A stretch of DNA of 64,000 bases from Ruminococcus flavefaciens (GTDB lineage Bacteria; Bacillota; Clostridia; Oscillospirales; Ruminococcaceae), in NCBI GenBank assembly GCA_002371825.1, contig DFHF01000042.1, forward strand, positions 1 through 64,000. Direction: 5' to 3'. The translations under genes were made by a program, and so were the position numbers. The notes beneath the pieces are model-generated. The model did no database searches and had not been told where the DNA came from. It saw only the letters and a list, made by a program, of their open reading frames with translations. Of the stretch, positions 51,852 to 60,823 are shown piece by piece (position 1 is the first letter of the stretch; every line of letters begins with the position of its first letter).

Positions 51852-53283
51852 TAAATTGCCAAAGGGCAAAGAATGGGACAGAATTGCTGAGGAGGCATTC
51901 AGCTCAGGAAGTACTCATATTTTCTCCGAAGATTACTGCCGCCGCCGTGCGGAATTATTGAGAGGAGTTACTATGAAAAAGACAAACTCTGTAAAAAGAA
52001 GATTCAATTCAAGGATAGCCGCTGCGGCCGCTGCCTTCATTATAATACCCGGAGCAACTATTGCCGGCACTCATTTTCTCACTCATCAGACAGATAATAA
52101 CGATCATGCTGATGAGGTAGTCGTTGAGCCTACTGATATTGAGAGCACTTCCGTACTGTTTGAGGAGTCCTCAGAGGCAACAGAGGAAGCCTCAGAGGTG
52201 ACCGAGGAAGCTGCTGAGGTGCGTCAGGTGGGAGAGTTCTTCCAGAGAAACAAGTGGTATGAGGACGAATTTGCCTGTGTTGATTCATTCACTATCGAGG
52301 ATGTTGATCTTTCACAGCTGGACACAGACTGCATAGGACGTATGGAGGACTACAACCGTTTTGTCGATGAAAACGGCAAGCTAACAGCAAGAAAAGACCC
52401 CGACGGCTGGAAGCTTCTGAAGACTACAGTTACCTACAGAAATGATTCAGCCGAGCCCAGAGAGGTCTGCGTTGACTATTCTCTCTGCGGAATATCCTGC
52501 TATGACGGTGAACTGGAAAGATTCGAGCTGCTGGAGCCCTATATGTATCCCGACCTGTATGGCTGGTTCTCATTCAAGGTAACTGACGGCGAGCATGGCA
52601 GCAAAAATGAAGTTATCGTTGCTCCCGGAAGCACCGGTACAGTTGAGAGAGCAATGCTCATAAGAGAGCAGGACCTTGACAAGGAGCTTTACCTCTGCTT
52701 TGACTACGAAGTGAACGGTGCTCCGACACTTGGCAAGCCCTGTCAGTACAGCGTAAAGCTTCAGGACGGAAGCACACTGACTGCCGAAGATATGACAGTT
52801 CATGATTACGCAAGAGATGAACAGGCAGCAAGCAAGTTTGATTCACTTTACCATTCTTGTGAGGACCACAAGATAGAATACACAGTTATCCCCGAGGGCT
52901 ATACTACCGGCGGACCTTATGAGGGTAAGTACCACAAGGAAGGCGAGGGCGGAGGCATATCACCTCTTGGTCTGGCAACAACCGATAATGTTGACGAGCT
53001 GAACAGTGCAATGACTAAGGAAATTGACCACGATCAGGCCTGGACATACGCGCTTGAAACTATAGATCCTGATACTCCAGATGTAGGAGTAATAGTTAAC
53101 CACCGTCCTGACCCTGATACTCCGGACACTTTTAATGGCTATTTCGACAGGGATGTTCTTGTGAAGTTCAACGATACCTCTGATATAGCAGGCTATGTTG
53201 TAAGACTCTATGTATACTCTTCCGTTACCGAGGACGAGCTGAACCAGTTTATCAGCGGTATGAAGATAGTACCTGTTGAATGA
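51841..53283 (+). CDS. Probable membrane anti-sigma or sensor protein
   Basis: 480 residues from ATG 51841 (AAAGGAGAAAAG upstream), starting inside the sigma-factor gene. About 55 cytoplasmic residues are followed by one membrane helix (about 60-80), an acidic Thr/Glu linker (about 92-125) and a large extracytoplasmic region with beta-rich segments (TVTYRNDSAEPREVCVDYSL, VIVAPGSTGTVERAM). No zinc-binding HxxxCxxC of common anti-sigmas is seen. The context argues for sigma-factor control; the extracellular domain could be the sensor. I do not recognise the family. Confidence 0.7.
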   Translation: MGNNKLPKGKEWDRIAEEAFSSGSTHIFSEDYCRRRAELLRGVTMKKTNSVKRRFNSRIAAAAAAFIIIPGATIAGTHFLTHQTDNNDHADEVVVEPTDIESTSVLFEESSEATEEASEVTEEAAEVRQVGEFFQRNKWYEDEFACVDSFTIEDVDLSQLDTDCIGRMEDYNRFVDENGKLTARKDPDGWKLLKTTVTYRNDSAEPREVCVDYSLCGISCYDGELERFELLEPYMYPDLYGWFSFKVTDGEHGSKNEVIVAPGSTGTVERAMLIREQDLDKELYLCFDYEVNGAPTLGKPCQYSVKLQDGSTLTAEDMTVHDYARDEQAASKFDSLYHSCEDHKIEYTVIPEGYTTGGPYEGKYHKEGEGGGISPLGLATTDNVDELNSAMTKEIDHDQAWTYALETIDPDTPDVGVIVNHRPDPDTPDTFNGYFDRDVLVKFNDTSDIAGYVVRLYVYSSVTEDELNQFISGMKIVPVE

Positions 53284-53301
53284 TCTCCATTCAATAATAA
53301 G

Positions 53302-53421
53302 CATGGGAGGCCAAAGGGGAGCCCCCTCTGGCGGATCGCAGGTTATATTTACGAGACTGTAATTTCAGGCTCGGTAACCATATTTTCCGCTAAGGGGAGC
53401 AGCCTAAAGGCCTCCCATTTT
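53302..53421 (+). ncRNA. Structured non-coding segment upstream of rnpB
   Basis: A 10-bp perfect stem ATGGGAGGCC/GGCCTCCCAT (53303-53312 with 53409-53418) closes a 96-nt internal region with possible inner hairpins (for example GGTTA 53341-53345 with TAACC 53385-53389), and Ts follow. It could be a large terminator for the sigma operon or a separate structured RNA. No matching family is known to me. Confidence 0.45.
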
Positions 53422-53447
53422 CGCCGTCAGAACTGGTTTCCGACTGC

Positions 53448-53476
53448 TTGACAAAAAGCTGGAAATCTGGTAAAAT
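53448..53476 (+). promoter_or_regulatory. Sigma-A promoter of rnpB
   Basis: TTGACA (53448-53453), a 17-nt spacer ending in TGG, and TAAAAT (53471-53476). Confidence 0.88.
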
Positions 53477-53482
53477 AATAAA

Positions 53483-53828
53483 TGAGCAGACTATGCGGTA
53501 GCGGGAACGATTATAGTTCATGAGGAAAGTCCGGGCATCACAGGGCAGGATAGCTGCTAACGGCAGCCGAGGGCGACCTTAGGGCAAGTGCAACAGAGAT
53601 ATACTGCCTCACATCCGTGAGGTGATGGTGGAAAGGCGAGGTAAGAGCTCACCAGAGTGCTGGAGACAGTACTGCTATGTAAACCCTATCCGATGCAACG
53701 TCTATTGGTGCTTCATATCATAACGTCTGCCCGGCGGATATGAAGTAATGACGGCTCCAGCTTACCGGCGACGGTAAGCGTAGATAAATTACCGCACACG
53801 ACAGAACCCGGCTTATCGGTCTGGTCAC
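53483..53828 (+). ncRNA. rnpB: RNase P RNA
   Basis: The universal blocks are visible: GAGGAAAGTCCGGGC near 53521, ACAGAACCCGGCTTAT near 53801, and a P1 pairing CAGAC/GTCTG joining the two ends. The length is about 345 nt. This is the ribozyme that cuts 5' leaders from pre-tRNAs. The ends are estimated from the promoter and the P1 stem, so allow a few nt either way. Confidence 0.93.
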
Positions 53829-53831
53829 TTG

Positions 53832-53857
53832 AAAAGGGGAGCTTCGGCTCTCCTTTT
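53832..53857 (+). terminator. Terminator of rnpB
   Basis: An 11-bp stem (one G-T) with a TTCG tetraloop (53843-53846), then a T-run. Confidence 0.92.
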
Positions 53858-53889
53858 TCCATGACAGGCAAACCTGAGACATTCCCTGG

Positions 53890-53918
53890 TTGACATAATA
53901 CCTTGAATATGATAATAT
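53890..53918 (+). promoter_or_regulatory. Sigma-A promoter of the ABC-F gene
   Basis: TTGACA (53890-53895), a 17-nt spacer ending in TGA, and TAATAT (53913-53918). Confidence 0.8.
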
Positions 53919-53964
53919 TATAAATGCTCGATTACAGATCCTGAAAGATAAAGGAGAGAGAACT

Positions 53965-55755
53965 TTGATATTACTTACCGCCCAGAATATTTCCAAGACT
54001 TATATGGAGAGAAAGGTCCTTGATGACGTCTCCTTCTTCCTCAACGAGGGTGACAAGGTAGGCATGATAGGTATCAACGGCACAGGAAAATCCACACTGC
54101 TTAAAATACTTGCCGGAGCCGAAGAGCCTGACAGCGGCGATATAATCAGGACTAACGGGATAAGGATATCATATCTGCCGCAGATACCGGAGTTTGGAAG
54201 CTCCGGAAGTATTCTGGAGCAGGTGCTTCTTCATCTCCCGAAGGACCTCAGACAGGCCAAGGAGTACGAGGCAAGATCTATACTGGAAAAGCTGGGGATA
54301 TCAGATCAGGAGCGTGATATAAGTACTCTTTCCGGCGGAGAAAAAAGACGAGCAGGCATTGCCGCTGCACTTATACAGCCAAGTGATGTGCTTCTTCTCG
54401 ACGAGCCTACCAACCATATAGACAATGTGACTGCTCAGCTTCTCGAAGACCTTCTTATGAAGTATCGGGGAGCCATAGTAATGGTCACTCATGACAGATA
54501 TTTCCTCGATAAGATATGCAGCAGGATAGTTGAAGTGGATAAGGGAAAACTCTATCCCTGCGACGGAAGCTACAGCGATTATGTACTCCAGAAGGCTCAG
54601 CGTGAGGCCGATGCAGAAGCGGCTGAACGCAAAAACCGATCACTTTACCGCAGAGAGCTGGAATGGATAAGCAGAGGCGCAAGGGCAAGAGGTACAAAAT
54701 CAAAGGACAGGATAGAGAGATTTGAGGCACTGAAAAATCGTGACATACCGGTTGCCGCAGAAAAAATGCAGCTTCAGTCGGTTTCATCAAGACTGGGAAA
54801 GAAGACCATAGAGATCGAAAATATAAGCAAGTCCATAGACGGAAAGCCACTCATAACTGATTTTTCCTATATTGTTTCAAGAGATGCAAGGATAGGTATA
54901 GTTGGTATGAATGGAGCAGGAAAATCCACTTTCCTGAAAATGATAACCGGGGAGGTCTCTCCCGATAAGGGGCGTATAGTTCTTGGAGATACAGTCAATA
55001 TAGGCTATTTCTCCCAGGAATGTGAAACTATGGATCCCTCTGTGCGGGTTATAGACTATATCCGTGAGACAGCAGATATCGTCCGTACTCCAGACGGCAC
55101 TGTTACTGCTGCACAGATGCTGGAGCGTTTCCTTTTCAATTCCGAGCTTCAGTGGAACCGTATAGAAAAGCTCTCCGGCGGCGAGAGAAAAAGACTATAT
55201 CTGCTTAAGATACTTATGACTGCACCGAATATACTCCTGCTGGATGAGCCGACAAATGATCTGGATATTGCTACACTTACGATCCTTGAGGATTATCTGG
55301 AAAGCTTCAGCGGTGCAGTGATAGCAGTCTCACATGACCGCTACTTTCTTGATAAGACTGCAAATGAGATATTTGAATTCAGAAACGGCAGCTGTACCAG
55401 ATATAACGGAAATTATTCCGACTATGCAGAGAGAGCTTCCGTAACATATTCCGATACTCAGAAGACAAAGAAAAAAGGCGAGAAAAAGGAACGTGTCTAT
55501 ACCGGTAAGACAAGGCTGAAATTCTCATTCAAGGAGCAGAGAGAGTTCGATACTATCGATGATGTTATCGCCGGACTTGAACAGCAGATCGCTGATACGG
55601 AAAAGGAGATAGCTTCAAACTCCTCGGACTATGTAAAGCTCCAGGAACTCTCTGATAAGAAGGAACAGCTTGAACAGGAGCTATCTGAGAAAATGGAGCG
55701 CTGGGTCTATCTCAATGACCTTGCTGAAAGGATAGCACGGGGCGAGCTTGTATGA
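53965..55755 (+). CDS. ABC-F family ATPase (Uup-like)
   Basis: 596 residues starting at TTG 53965 with AAAGGAGAGAG upstream. Two ATPase domains without membrane segments: Walker A GINGTGKST (about 36) and GMNGAGKST (about 316), LSGGEKRR and LSGGERKR, and catalytic Glu in LLLDEPTNHID and LLLDEPTNDLD. A linker between them and a C-terminal coiled coil (about 520-590) resemble Uup. ABC-F proteins act on the ribosome E site or in DNA/ribosome maintenance. The resistance subtype cannot be told from sequence. Confidence 0.93.
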   Translation: MILLTAQNISKTYMERKVLDDVSFFLNEGDKVGMIGINGTGKSTLLKILAGAEEPDSGDIIRTNGIRISYLPQIPEFGSSGSILEQVLLHLPKDLRQAKEYEARSILEKLGISDQERDISTLSGGEKRRAGIAAALIQPSDVLLLDEPTNHIDNVTAQLLEDLLMKYRGAIVMVTHDRYFLDKICSRIVEVDKGKLYPCDGSYSDYVLQKAQREADAEAAERKNRSLYRRELEWISRGARARGTKSKDRIERFEALKNRDIPVAAEKMQLQSVSSRLGKKTIEIENISKSIDGKPLITDFSYIVSRDARIGIVGMNGAGKSTFLKMITGEVSPDKGRIVLGDTVNIGYFSQECETMDPSVRVIDYIRETADIVRTPDGTVTAAQMLERFLFNSELQWNRIEKLSGGERKRLYLLKILMTAPNILLLDEPTNDLDIATLTILEDYLESFSGAVIAVSHDRYFLDKTANEIFEFRNGSCTRYNGNYSDYAERASVTYSDTQKTKKKGEKKERVYTGKTRLKFSFKEQREFDTIDDVIAGLEQQIADTEKEIASNSSDYVKLQELSDKKEQLEQELSEKMERWVYLNDLAERIARGELV

Positions 55756-55819
55756 ACCGTATTGCCGGATACAGTGGATATAAGCTCAGGTTTACTGAGT
55801 ATTAAAATACATAGTTTTA

Positions 55820-55848
55820 AAGGGCGCACATTGTGCGCCCCTTGTTTT
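55820..55848. terminator. Terminator with GCGCAC palindrome (copy 2)
   Basis: Stem GGGCGCAC/GTGCGCCC (55822-55829 with 55833-55840), loop ATT, then CTTGTTTTT. Shared between the convergent ABC-F and Cys-rich protein genes. Confidence 0.85.
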
Positions 55849-55858
55849 TCTCAATATC

Positions 55859-55990
55859 TCAGCATCCGCAGCCGTTATTGTTGTCACAGCCGCAGCCGTT
55901 ATTGCCGCAGCCATTGAAGAGGAGGATGAAGAGAAGTACGAGAAGGATGATGCACCAGCAGTTGTTTCCGTCAAAGCATGAGTTACACAT
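55859..55990 (-). CDS. 43-residue Cys-rich single-pass membrane protein
   Basis: From ATG 55990, with AAGGAG 9 nt upstream; an in-frame upstream codon at 56047 lacks a ribosome site. The N-terminus MCNSCFDGNNCWC is followed by a hydrophobic helix (about 14-25) and a Gly/Asn/Cys-rich tail (CGNNGCGCDNNNGCGC). Nine of 43 residues are Cys. The style (MCxxC, NNC, a hydrophobic core, CG repeats) matches small Cys-rich proteins found in Oscillospiraceae and echoes the micropeptide at 14770. Its function is unknown; a metal-binding or spore-associated role is possible. Confidence 0.75.
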   Translation of the reverse strand: MCNSCFDGNNCWCIILLVLLFILLFNGCGNNGCGCDNNNGCGC

Positions 55991-56170
55991 AAATGAACAC
56001 TCCTTAGAATAAATGATGTATTTGAGGCGCTTTCGTCTGCGCTTCATAGTACATAGTATGCTGCGGCAAAAAAAGTGTTACAAAAAAAGTCCGCCTGCTT
56101 CATTTCGACTGTTATCGCAGGAAAAACGTGGCATAATAGTTATGCAAAAGAGATAATGGAGGCAGGAAAA

Positions 56171-58522
56171 ATGTTAAACACAGATAAGTTCAGCAGGAAA
56201 ACTTTAAGACTCATTGAGGGCGCAGTGCGGTCCGCATCTGAGCTGGGACATACCTATATCGGCAGCGAGCATATGCTGCTTTCAATATCCGAGGACGGCT
56301 CCACAAAGGCTGCGGATACATTAGTTGAAAACGGTGTGGTCTATGATGAGCTTCGCAGAGAGATGATAGCACTGGTAGGACAGGGCTCTCCGACTATGCT
56401 GGATCAGCGAAGTCTAACTACAGCCCTGAGGCGGATACTGGACAATGCCTGCATGATAGCGGCAAGTGACAAAAAGAAACAGGCTGCTCCCGAACACCTG
56501 CTTGCAGCAATGATAAAGGAGTCATCGTGCAGCGCCTTTACGTTACTGAAAAAGCTGAATGCGGATATTGCCGGTATATGCGAAGGGTTGAACAGACTTA
56601 CACCGGCGGATGTCAGTGCAGAGCTTTATGATTCCATAAAGCCTAAAGTGTCTCATCTGCCGAACCTGTTCCGTTATGGGCGAAATATCACGGACATTGC
56701 CCTGATAAAGAAAAATGACCCTCTGATAGGCCGTTCCGGAGAGATCGAAAGGGTAATGCAGGTGCTGGCAAGGCGGACGAAAAACAATCCCTGTCTGATA
56801 GGCGAGGCAGGTGTGGGAAAGACTGCGATAGTAGAGGGAGTGGCCGCTCTGTTTGTCAGAAATCTTGTTCCGGATTCTCTTAAAAACCGCTATATCTTCT
56901 CACTCGATCTGGCAGCTCTGCTTTCGGGAGCAAAGTACCGGGGAGATTTTGAGGAGAGGGTAAGAGCCTGCATGGACGAGGCTTCAAGTGCCGGCAATAT
57001 AATCCTGTTTATCGATGAGATACACACGATAGTGGGAGCAGGTGCAGCAGAGGGAGCTATCGATGCTGCAAATCTTATGAAGCCGAAGCTGGCAAGGGGA
57101 GAGCTCCAGATAATCGGCGCCACCACCTTTGAAGAATACCGTAAGACCATAGAAAAGGATTCTGCACTTGAGAGGCGATTTCAGCCGGTGAAGGTCTGCG
57201 AGCCTGACAAAAACAGCTGTATACGCATAATCAGAGGCCTAAAAAGCAGCTACGAGAGCTTTCATGGAGTTGAGATAAGTGATGAGACCGCTGTACTGGC
57301 TGTGGATATGTCCATGAGATATATACCTGAGCGCTGCCTGCCGGATAAGGCAATAGATGTCCTTGATGAGGCCTGTGCCTGTGCAAAGCTCAGACGCTCC
57401 TCCGGGCTCTGTACAAGGGAGACGGATATAATAGATATGCAGGACAAGAAACTCCGGACAGAGACTATAAACAAGGTGATAAACAGCGGCAGGACTGAGG
57501 TGACTGCCGATGATATTTCATCAGTGATATCACTGAAGACAGGTATCCCTATCAGCAGGATAACTGCTTCTGACCCCAGCCGTATCGCTGAAATGCGCTC
57601 TGCACTTCTGAGCCGTGTAGTGGGACATGACAGGACTGTTGAAAGGATAACAAATGCCATATACAGGGCAAGGTCAGGGCTCAGGGACAGCCGCCGGCCT
57701 ACAGCTTCATTTCTGTTTGCCGGTCCCACGGGAGTGGGGAAAACTGAGCTGGCAAAGGCCATTGCCGATAGTATGTTCAGCAGTAAGGACAGCTTTATCA
57801 GGATAGATATGTCGGAGTATATGGAGAAGCACTCTGTCTCAAAGCTGATAGGAGCGCCTCCCGGATATACCGGCTATGATGACCCCGGAAGCAATCTCTG
57901 TGAGAGAGTGAGAAGGAATCCCTATTCACTTATTCTTTTTGATGAAATTGAAAAGGCGGATATCGAGGTGCTGAATATCCTGCTCCAGATACTTGATGAC
58001 GGTATACTCACGGACTCTTCTATGCGGCAGGTAAGCTTCCGGAGCTGTATAATCGTAATGACTACAAATATCGGTGCGGAAATGTTTACCGGCGGCGGAG
58101 CAGTAGGCTTTTCAGAGAACAGGGAAAGAGCTTCCGAGGAAAGAGTGCTGGAGGCGGTGAGAGGACATTTTGCTCCGGAGCTTGTCAACCGTATCGATGA
58201 GATAGCTGTTTTCGGAAAGCTTGGACAGGGGGATATCCTGGAGATAAGCCGTCTCGCACTCGAAAATCTGAAGGAGCGCTCCCGCCGTCTTGGGATAGAG
58301 CTTTCCTGCTCCGAGAAGGTAGTCGGCGCAGTGGCTGAGACTGCTGATACAGAAAAATACGGAGCCCGTCCCATAAGGCGCAGAGTGACTGAGCTTATCG
58401 AGGATAAGCTGGCGCAGAAGATAGTCTCCGGCGAGATAAGGTCAGGGGACAGCGTTTTTGCAGATACGGTTAACGGGGAGATAGTGCTGCTCAGTGAGCA
58501 AAGGGCGGAGATAAGGAATTAA
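56171..58522 (+). CDS. ClpC-like AAA+ unfoldase
   Basis: 783 residues from ATG 56171 (GGAGGCAGG upstream; an earlier in-frame codon at 56075 is not needed). Two Clp-N repeats (about 5-145), D1 with [13 protein letters not shown] and [11 protein letters not shown], and D2 with [13 protein letters not shown] and [15 protein letters not shown] in [10 protein letters not shown] fits the ClpP-docking loop. The D1-D2 linker holds only about 42 residues after LDEA, roughly 30 shorter than I recall for Bacillus ClpC, so the coiled-coil M domain (docking site for MecA/McsB) is cut down. A weak -10 (CATAAT after TGG, 56132-56137) is visible. Confidence 0.9.
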   Translation: MLNTDKFSRKTLRLIEGAVRSASELGHTYIGSEHMLLSISEDGSTKAADTLVENGVVYDELRREMIALVGQGSPTMLDQRSLTTALRRILDNACMIAASDKKKQAAPEHLLAAMIKESSCSAFTLLKKLNADIAGICEGLNRLTPADVSAELYDSIKPKVSHLPNLFRYGRNITDIALIKKNDPLIGRSGEIERVMQVLARRTKNNPCLIGEAGVGKTAIVEGVAALFVRNLVPDSLKNRYIFSLDLAALLSGAKYRGDFEERVRACMDEASSAGNIILFIDEIHTIVGAGAAEGAIDAANLMKPKLARGELQIIGATTFEEYRKTIEKDSALERRFQPVKVCEPDKNSCIRIIRGLKSSYESFHGVEISDETAVLAVDMSMRYIPERCLPDKAIDVLDEACACAKLRRSSGLCTRETDIIDMQDKKLRTETINKVINSGRTEVTADDISSVISLKTGIPISRITASDPSRIAEMRSALLSRVVGHDRTVERITNAIYRARSGLRDSRRPTASFLFAGPTGVGKTELAKAIADSMFSSKDSFIRIDMSEYMEKHSVSKLIGAPPGYTGYDDPGSNLCERVRRNPYSLILFDEIEKADIEVLNILLQILDDGILTDSSMRQVSFRSCIIVMTTNIGAEMFTGGGAVGFSENRERASEERVLEAVRGHFAPELVNRIDEIAVFGKLGQGDILEISRLALENLKERSRRLGIELSCSEKVVGAVAETADTEKYGARPIRRRVTELIEDKLAQKIVSGEIRSGDSVFADTVNGEIVLLSEQRAEIRN

Positions 58523-58530
58523 AAAGCAGA

Positions 58531-58553
58531 AGGGCGCACAATAGTGCGCCCCA
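58531..58553. terminator. Hairpin with GCGCAC palindrome (copy 3)
   Basis: Stem GGGCGCAC/GTGCGCCC (58533-58540 with 58545-58552) with loop AATA. On the minus strand it is followed by TTCTGCTTTTT, so it best fits termination of the solute-binding protein operon; the plus-strand U-run is absent. Confidence 0.65.
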
Positions 58554-58561
58554 AATTATAT

Positions 58562-60811
58562 CTATGACCGTTCACTGAGGAATATGGACACTCTGTTATC
58601 CAGCATCTCAGCACATTGCTCTGCGGAGCATTCATCGTTGAAATAGCGTTCAGTCTCCTCCATGATTATTTTCCGGAGCTCCTCGTCCATGCCGGATATG
58701 GAAGCAGTGGCCGTGGTCAGAAGGGTATTCAGGTACTCAAAATCCTCGTCAGAGAGAACAGTGGAGTAGGTTATTTCATAGCCGTCGTAGTTCATTTTCT
58801 CCTCTTTCCGCATATTGAGGTCCTCTCTCCACCTGTTCATCCAGTAGTTGTAGCTCACTTTAGTTACAGGGAGCTGCATGGTAAAGGTCTTTGAAGTTAT
58901 CCTGTCGTCGTCCATGATATAATTCAGATATGCCCACGCTCCCTCCGGGCAGTTACTGTTGCGGAGTATGGAATAGAATCCTTCGTTGACACCGAATGTC
59001 GCACAGCCCTTATCGCTTGGATTTGAGAGTATTGTAATATCACTGATAGAATAGTGGTATTCAGCGGCACTGCTTATGAAATCCTGGAGATTGCCCATCC
59101 ACATATTTCCTATCATTGCTTCTTTATTTTTCAGCATGAAGCTGTTTTCCTCTATGCTCATGCTATGCTCCTGGGGTGTAGCGTTCTGGTAGAAATCTTC
59201 TCCGAGAGGCGGCAGTAATCTTGCATTCCTGCAGAATTCCAGCCTGCGGATAAAATCATCGCAGTCGAAGTTACAGGAGTTATCCTCGAAGTCGATAAAG
59301 TCCTCATACATATACATACCGCAGAATACAGACATAGGGTCCTGCATCCATGAGTACTGTGTGGTCAGGTACATATCCTCCGGCATGGAGTCGTACACCT
59401 CAAAGAATCGGTCGAAGTCCCAGAAGGCATCATCACGGCTGATAATGTCCTTGTCCGCAAGAAAGATACGGTCGAGCTTAAAATCAGTTGGAATACCGTA
59501 GATATCACCCTTGTAGGTATATGCCTCAGCAATATTGGGCAGAAGGTCATCACGGGAGAGACCGCCGTACTTCTCATGGAGCTCGTCCAGACCCATGAAT
59601 GCACCCAGGTTGGTATAGCGAAAAACGTCGTCCTCACGGCCTATAAACATATCAGGAGCGTCACCGGTGAGGATGTCGTTTCTGAGGTCGTCGGAATCAT
59701 AGTCATACTCACGGTACTCCACCTTGTAGTCATCATTGAACCTTGCAAATTCATTTGCAAGCTCATAGTCGTGGGGATTTACAATGTTGTGCATACCCAC
59801 AACGACAGTCTTGCGTTCTTCAACAAAATCATCAGGCCGGACTGTTAGTAAAGAGAGATATGAACCGCCTGTATCATTGGAGGCAAGCAGGTATTTTCCC
59901 TTGTCCATAGGAGCGATACTGAATACACTGCCTGCGTCGATAAGAGATGAGGCAAAGTCTATTATCTTCTGGAGGCTGCAGTTCTTTGTCAGGCCGTAGT
60001 AGCCGTCTTTCAGGACGATATAGCAGAGATACTCGTCATCTCCGGGAAAGGGCGGACGCTGTATGGGGGCAGATATGTCAAATGGTGTAGGAGATGATGG
60101 CGGAGCGAGAGTATCGCTGTCAGCAAAGCCGTAGCCTGTGTGGTTGTTGAAGTTGACTATACGTCCGTCTGAGGCGCTGATATAGTAGTTATTGAAGTCA
60201 ACGTCAGCATGGGCAGTGACCTTGCCGGAGCTGTCTATTTTCAGAGCATTATTGTTGGTACATAGGATATAGTCTTCACCTGCTTTAGAAAAGCTCTGGA
60301 AGAATGTGTCGCCGATGCTGTAGTAGCTTTCGATACCGGTGATGTCCTTCTGTTCAATGAGATTCAGGTCAGCGTCATATTCGGCAATGATGAAGGAAAT
60401 ATCCTCATCATCAGCAGTTCTGTTTATTACTTTTTGAAAGTCGGTGCAGTGCATCAGCAGTGCAGTGACAGTACCGTCCGGGTTGAAGTCGATGAAGTCA
60501 AGCTCTGTGTCTTCCGGTATCTCTATGGCATAGCTGCCGGAAAAAGTGAAGTCACTGGTGAAGTCTCCTGCCCGTAGCTTATTGTAATGGTCTTCGTACA
60601 ATACCTTTATACCGCCGTTTTCACTGACGTGCATAGTACGGGGCATACCAATTTCTTCCGGCAGGGACAGACGCTCCTCCTTGTACAGGGTCTGAGTTAT
60701 CACCGGGTCCGGGACAGCATTTTCAGCTGTGGACGAGTCGGATTTTTTTCCGCATGAAACTGCGGAAAGGAAAAGTGCCATAGTGAGTGAAAGTGTGAAC
60801 AGTTTTTTCAT
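58562..60811 (-). CDS. Solute-binding lipoprotein with N-terminal propeller-like region (copy 1)
   Basis: 749 residues. Lipoprotein signal peptide with lipobox SAVSCG (Cys about 20), then about 300 residues of repeated beta-strand pattern (DFIDFNPDGTVTALL, EDYILCTNNNALKIDSSG, GKYLLASNDTG) that look like a beta-propeller. A family-1 extracellular solute-binding domain (about 345-749; NDILTGDAPDMFIGRE, YKGDIYGIPTDF, EGAWAYLNYIM) follows. It is a paralogue of the next gene along its whole length. No ABC permease is adjacent, so it may be an orphan receptor or use permeases elsewhere. AAGGAGGG precedes ATG. Confidence 0.85.
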   Translation of the reverse strand: MKKLFTLSLTMALFLSAVSCGKKSDSSTAENAVPDPVITQTLYKEERLSLPEEIGMPRTMHVSENGGIKVLYEDHYNKLRAGDFTSDFTFSGSYAIEIPEDTELDFIDFNPDGTVTALLMHCTDFQKVINRTADDEDISFIIAEYDADLNLIEQKDITGIESYYSIGDTFFQSFSKAGEDYILCTNNNALKIDSSGKVTAHADVDFNNYYISASDGRIVNFNNHTGYGFADSDTLAPPSSPTPFDISAPIQRPPFPGDDEYLCYIVLKDGYYGLTKNCSLQKIIDFASSLIDAGSVFSIAPMDKGKYLLASNDTGGSYLSLLTVRPDDFVEERKTVVVGMHNIVNPHDYELANEFARFNDDYKVEYREYDYDSDDLRNDILTGDAPDMFIGREDDVFRYTNLGAFMGLDELHEKYGGLSRDDLLPNIAEAYTYKGDIYGIPTDFKLDRIFLADKDIISRDDAFWDFDRFFEVYDSMPEDMYLTTQYSWMQDPMSVFCGMYMYEDFIDFEDNSCNFDCDDFIRRLEFCRNARLLPPLGEDFYQNATPQEHSMSIEENSFMLKNKEAMIGNMWMGNLQDFISSAAEYHYSISDITILSNPSDKGCATFGVNEGFYSILRNSNCPEGAWAYLNYIMDDDRITSKTFTMQLPVTKVSYNYWMNRWREDLNMRKEEKMNYDGYEITYSTVLSDEDFEYLNTLLTTATASISGMDEELRKIIMEETERYFNDECSAEQCAEMLDNRVSIFLSERS

Positions 60812-60823
60812 AGTGAGCCCTCC

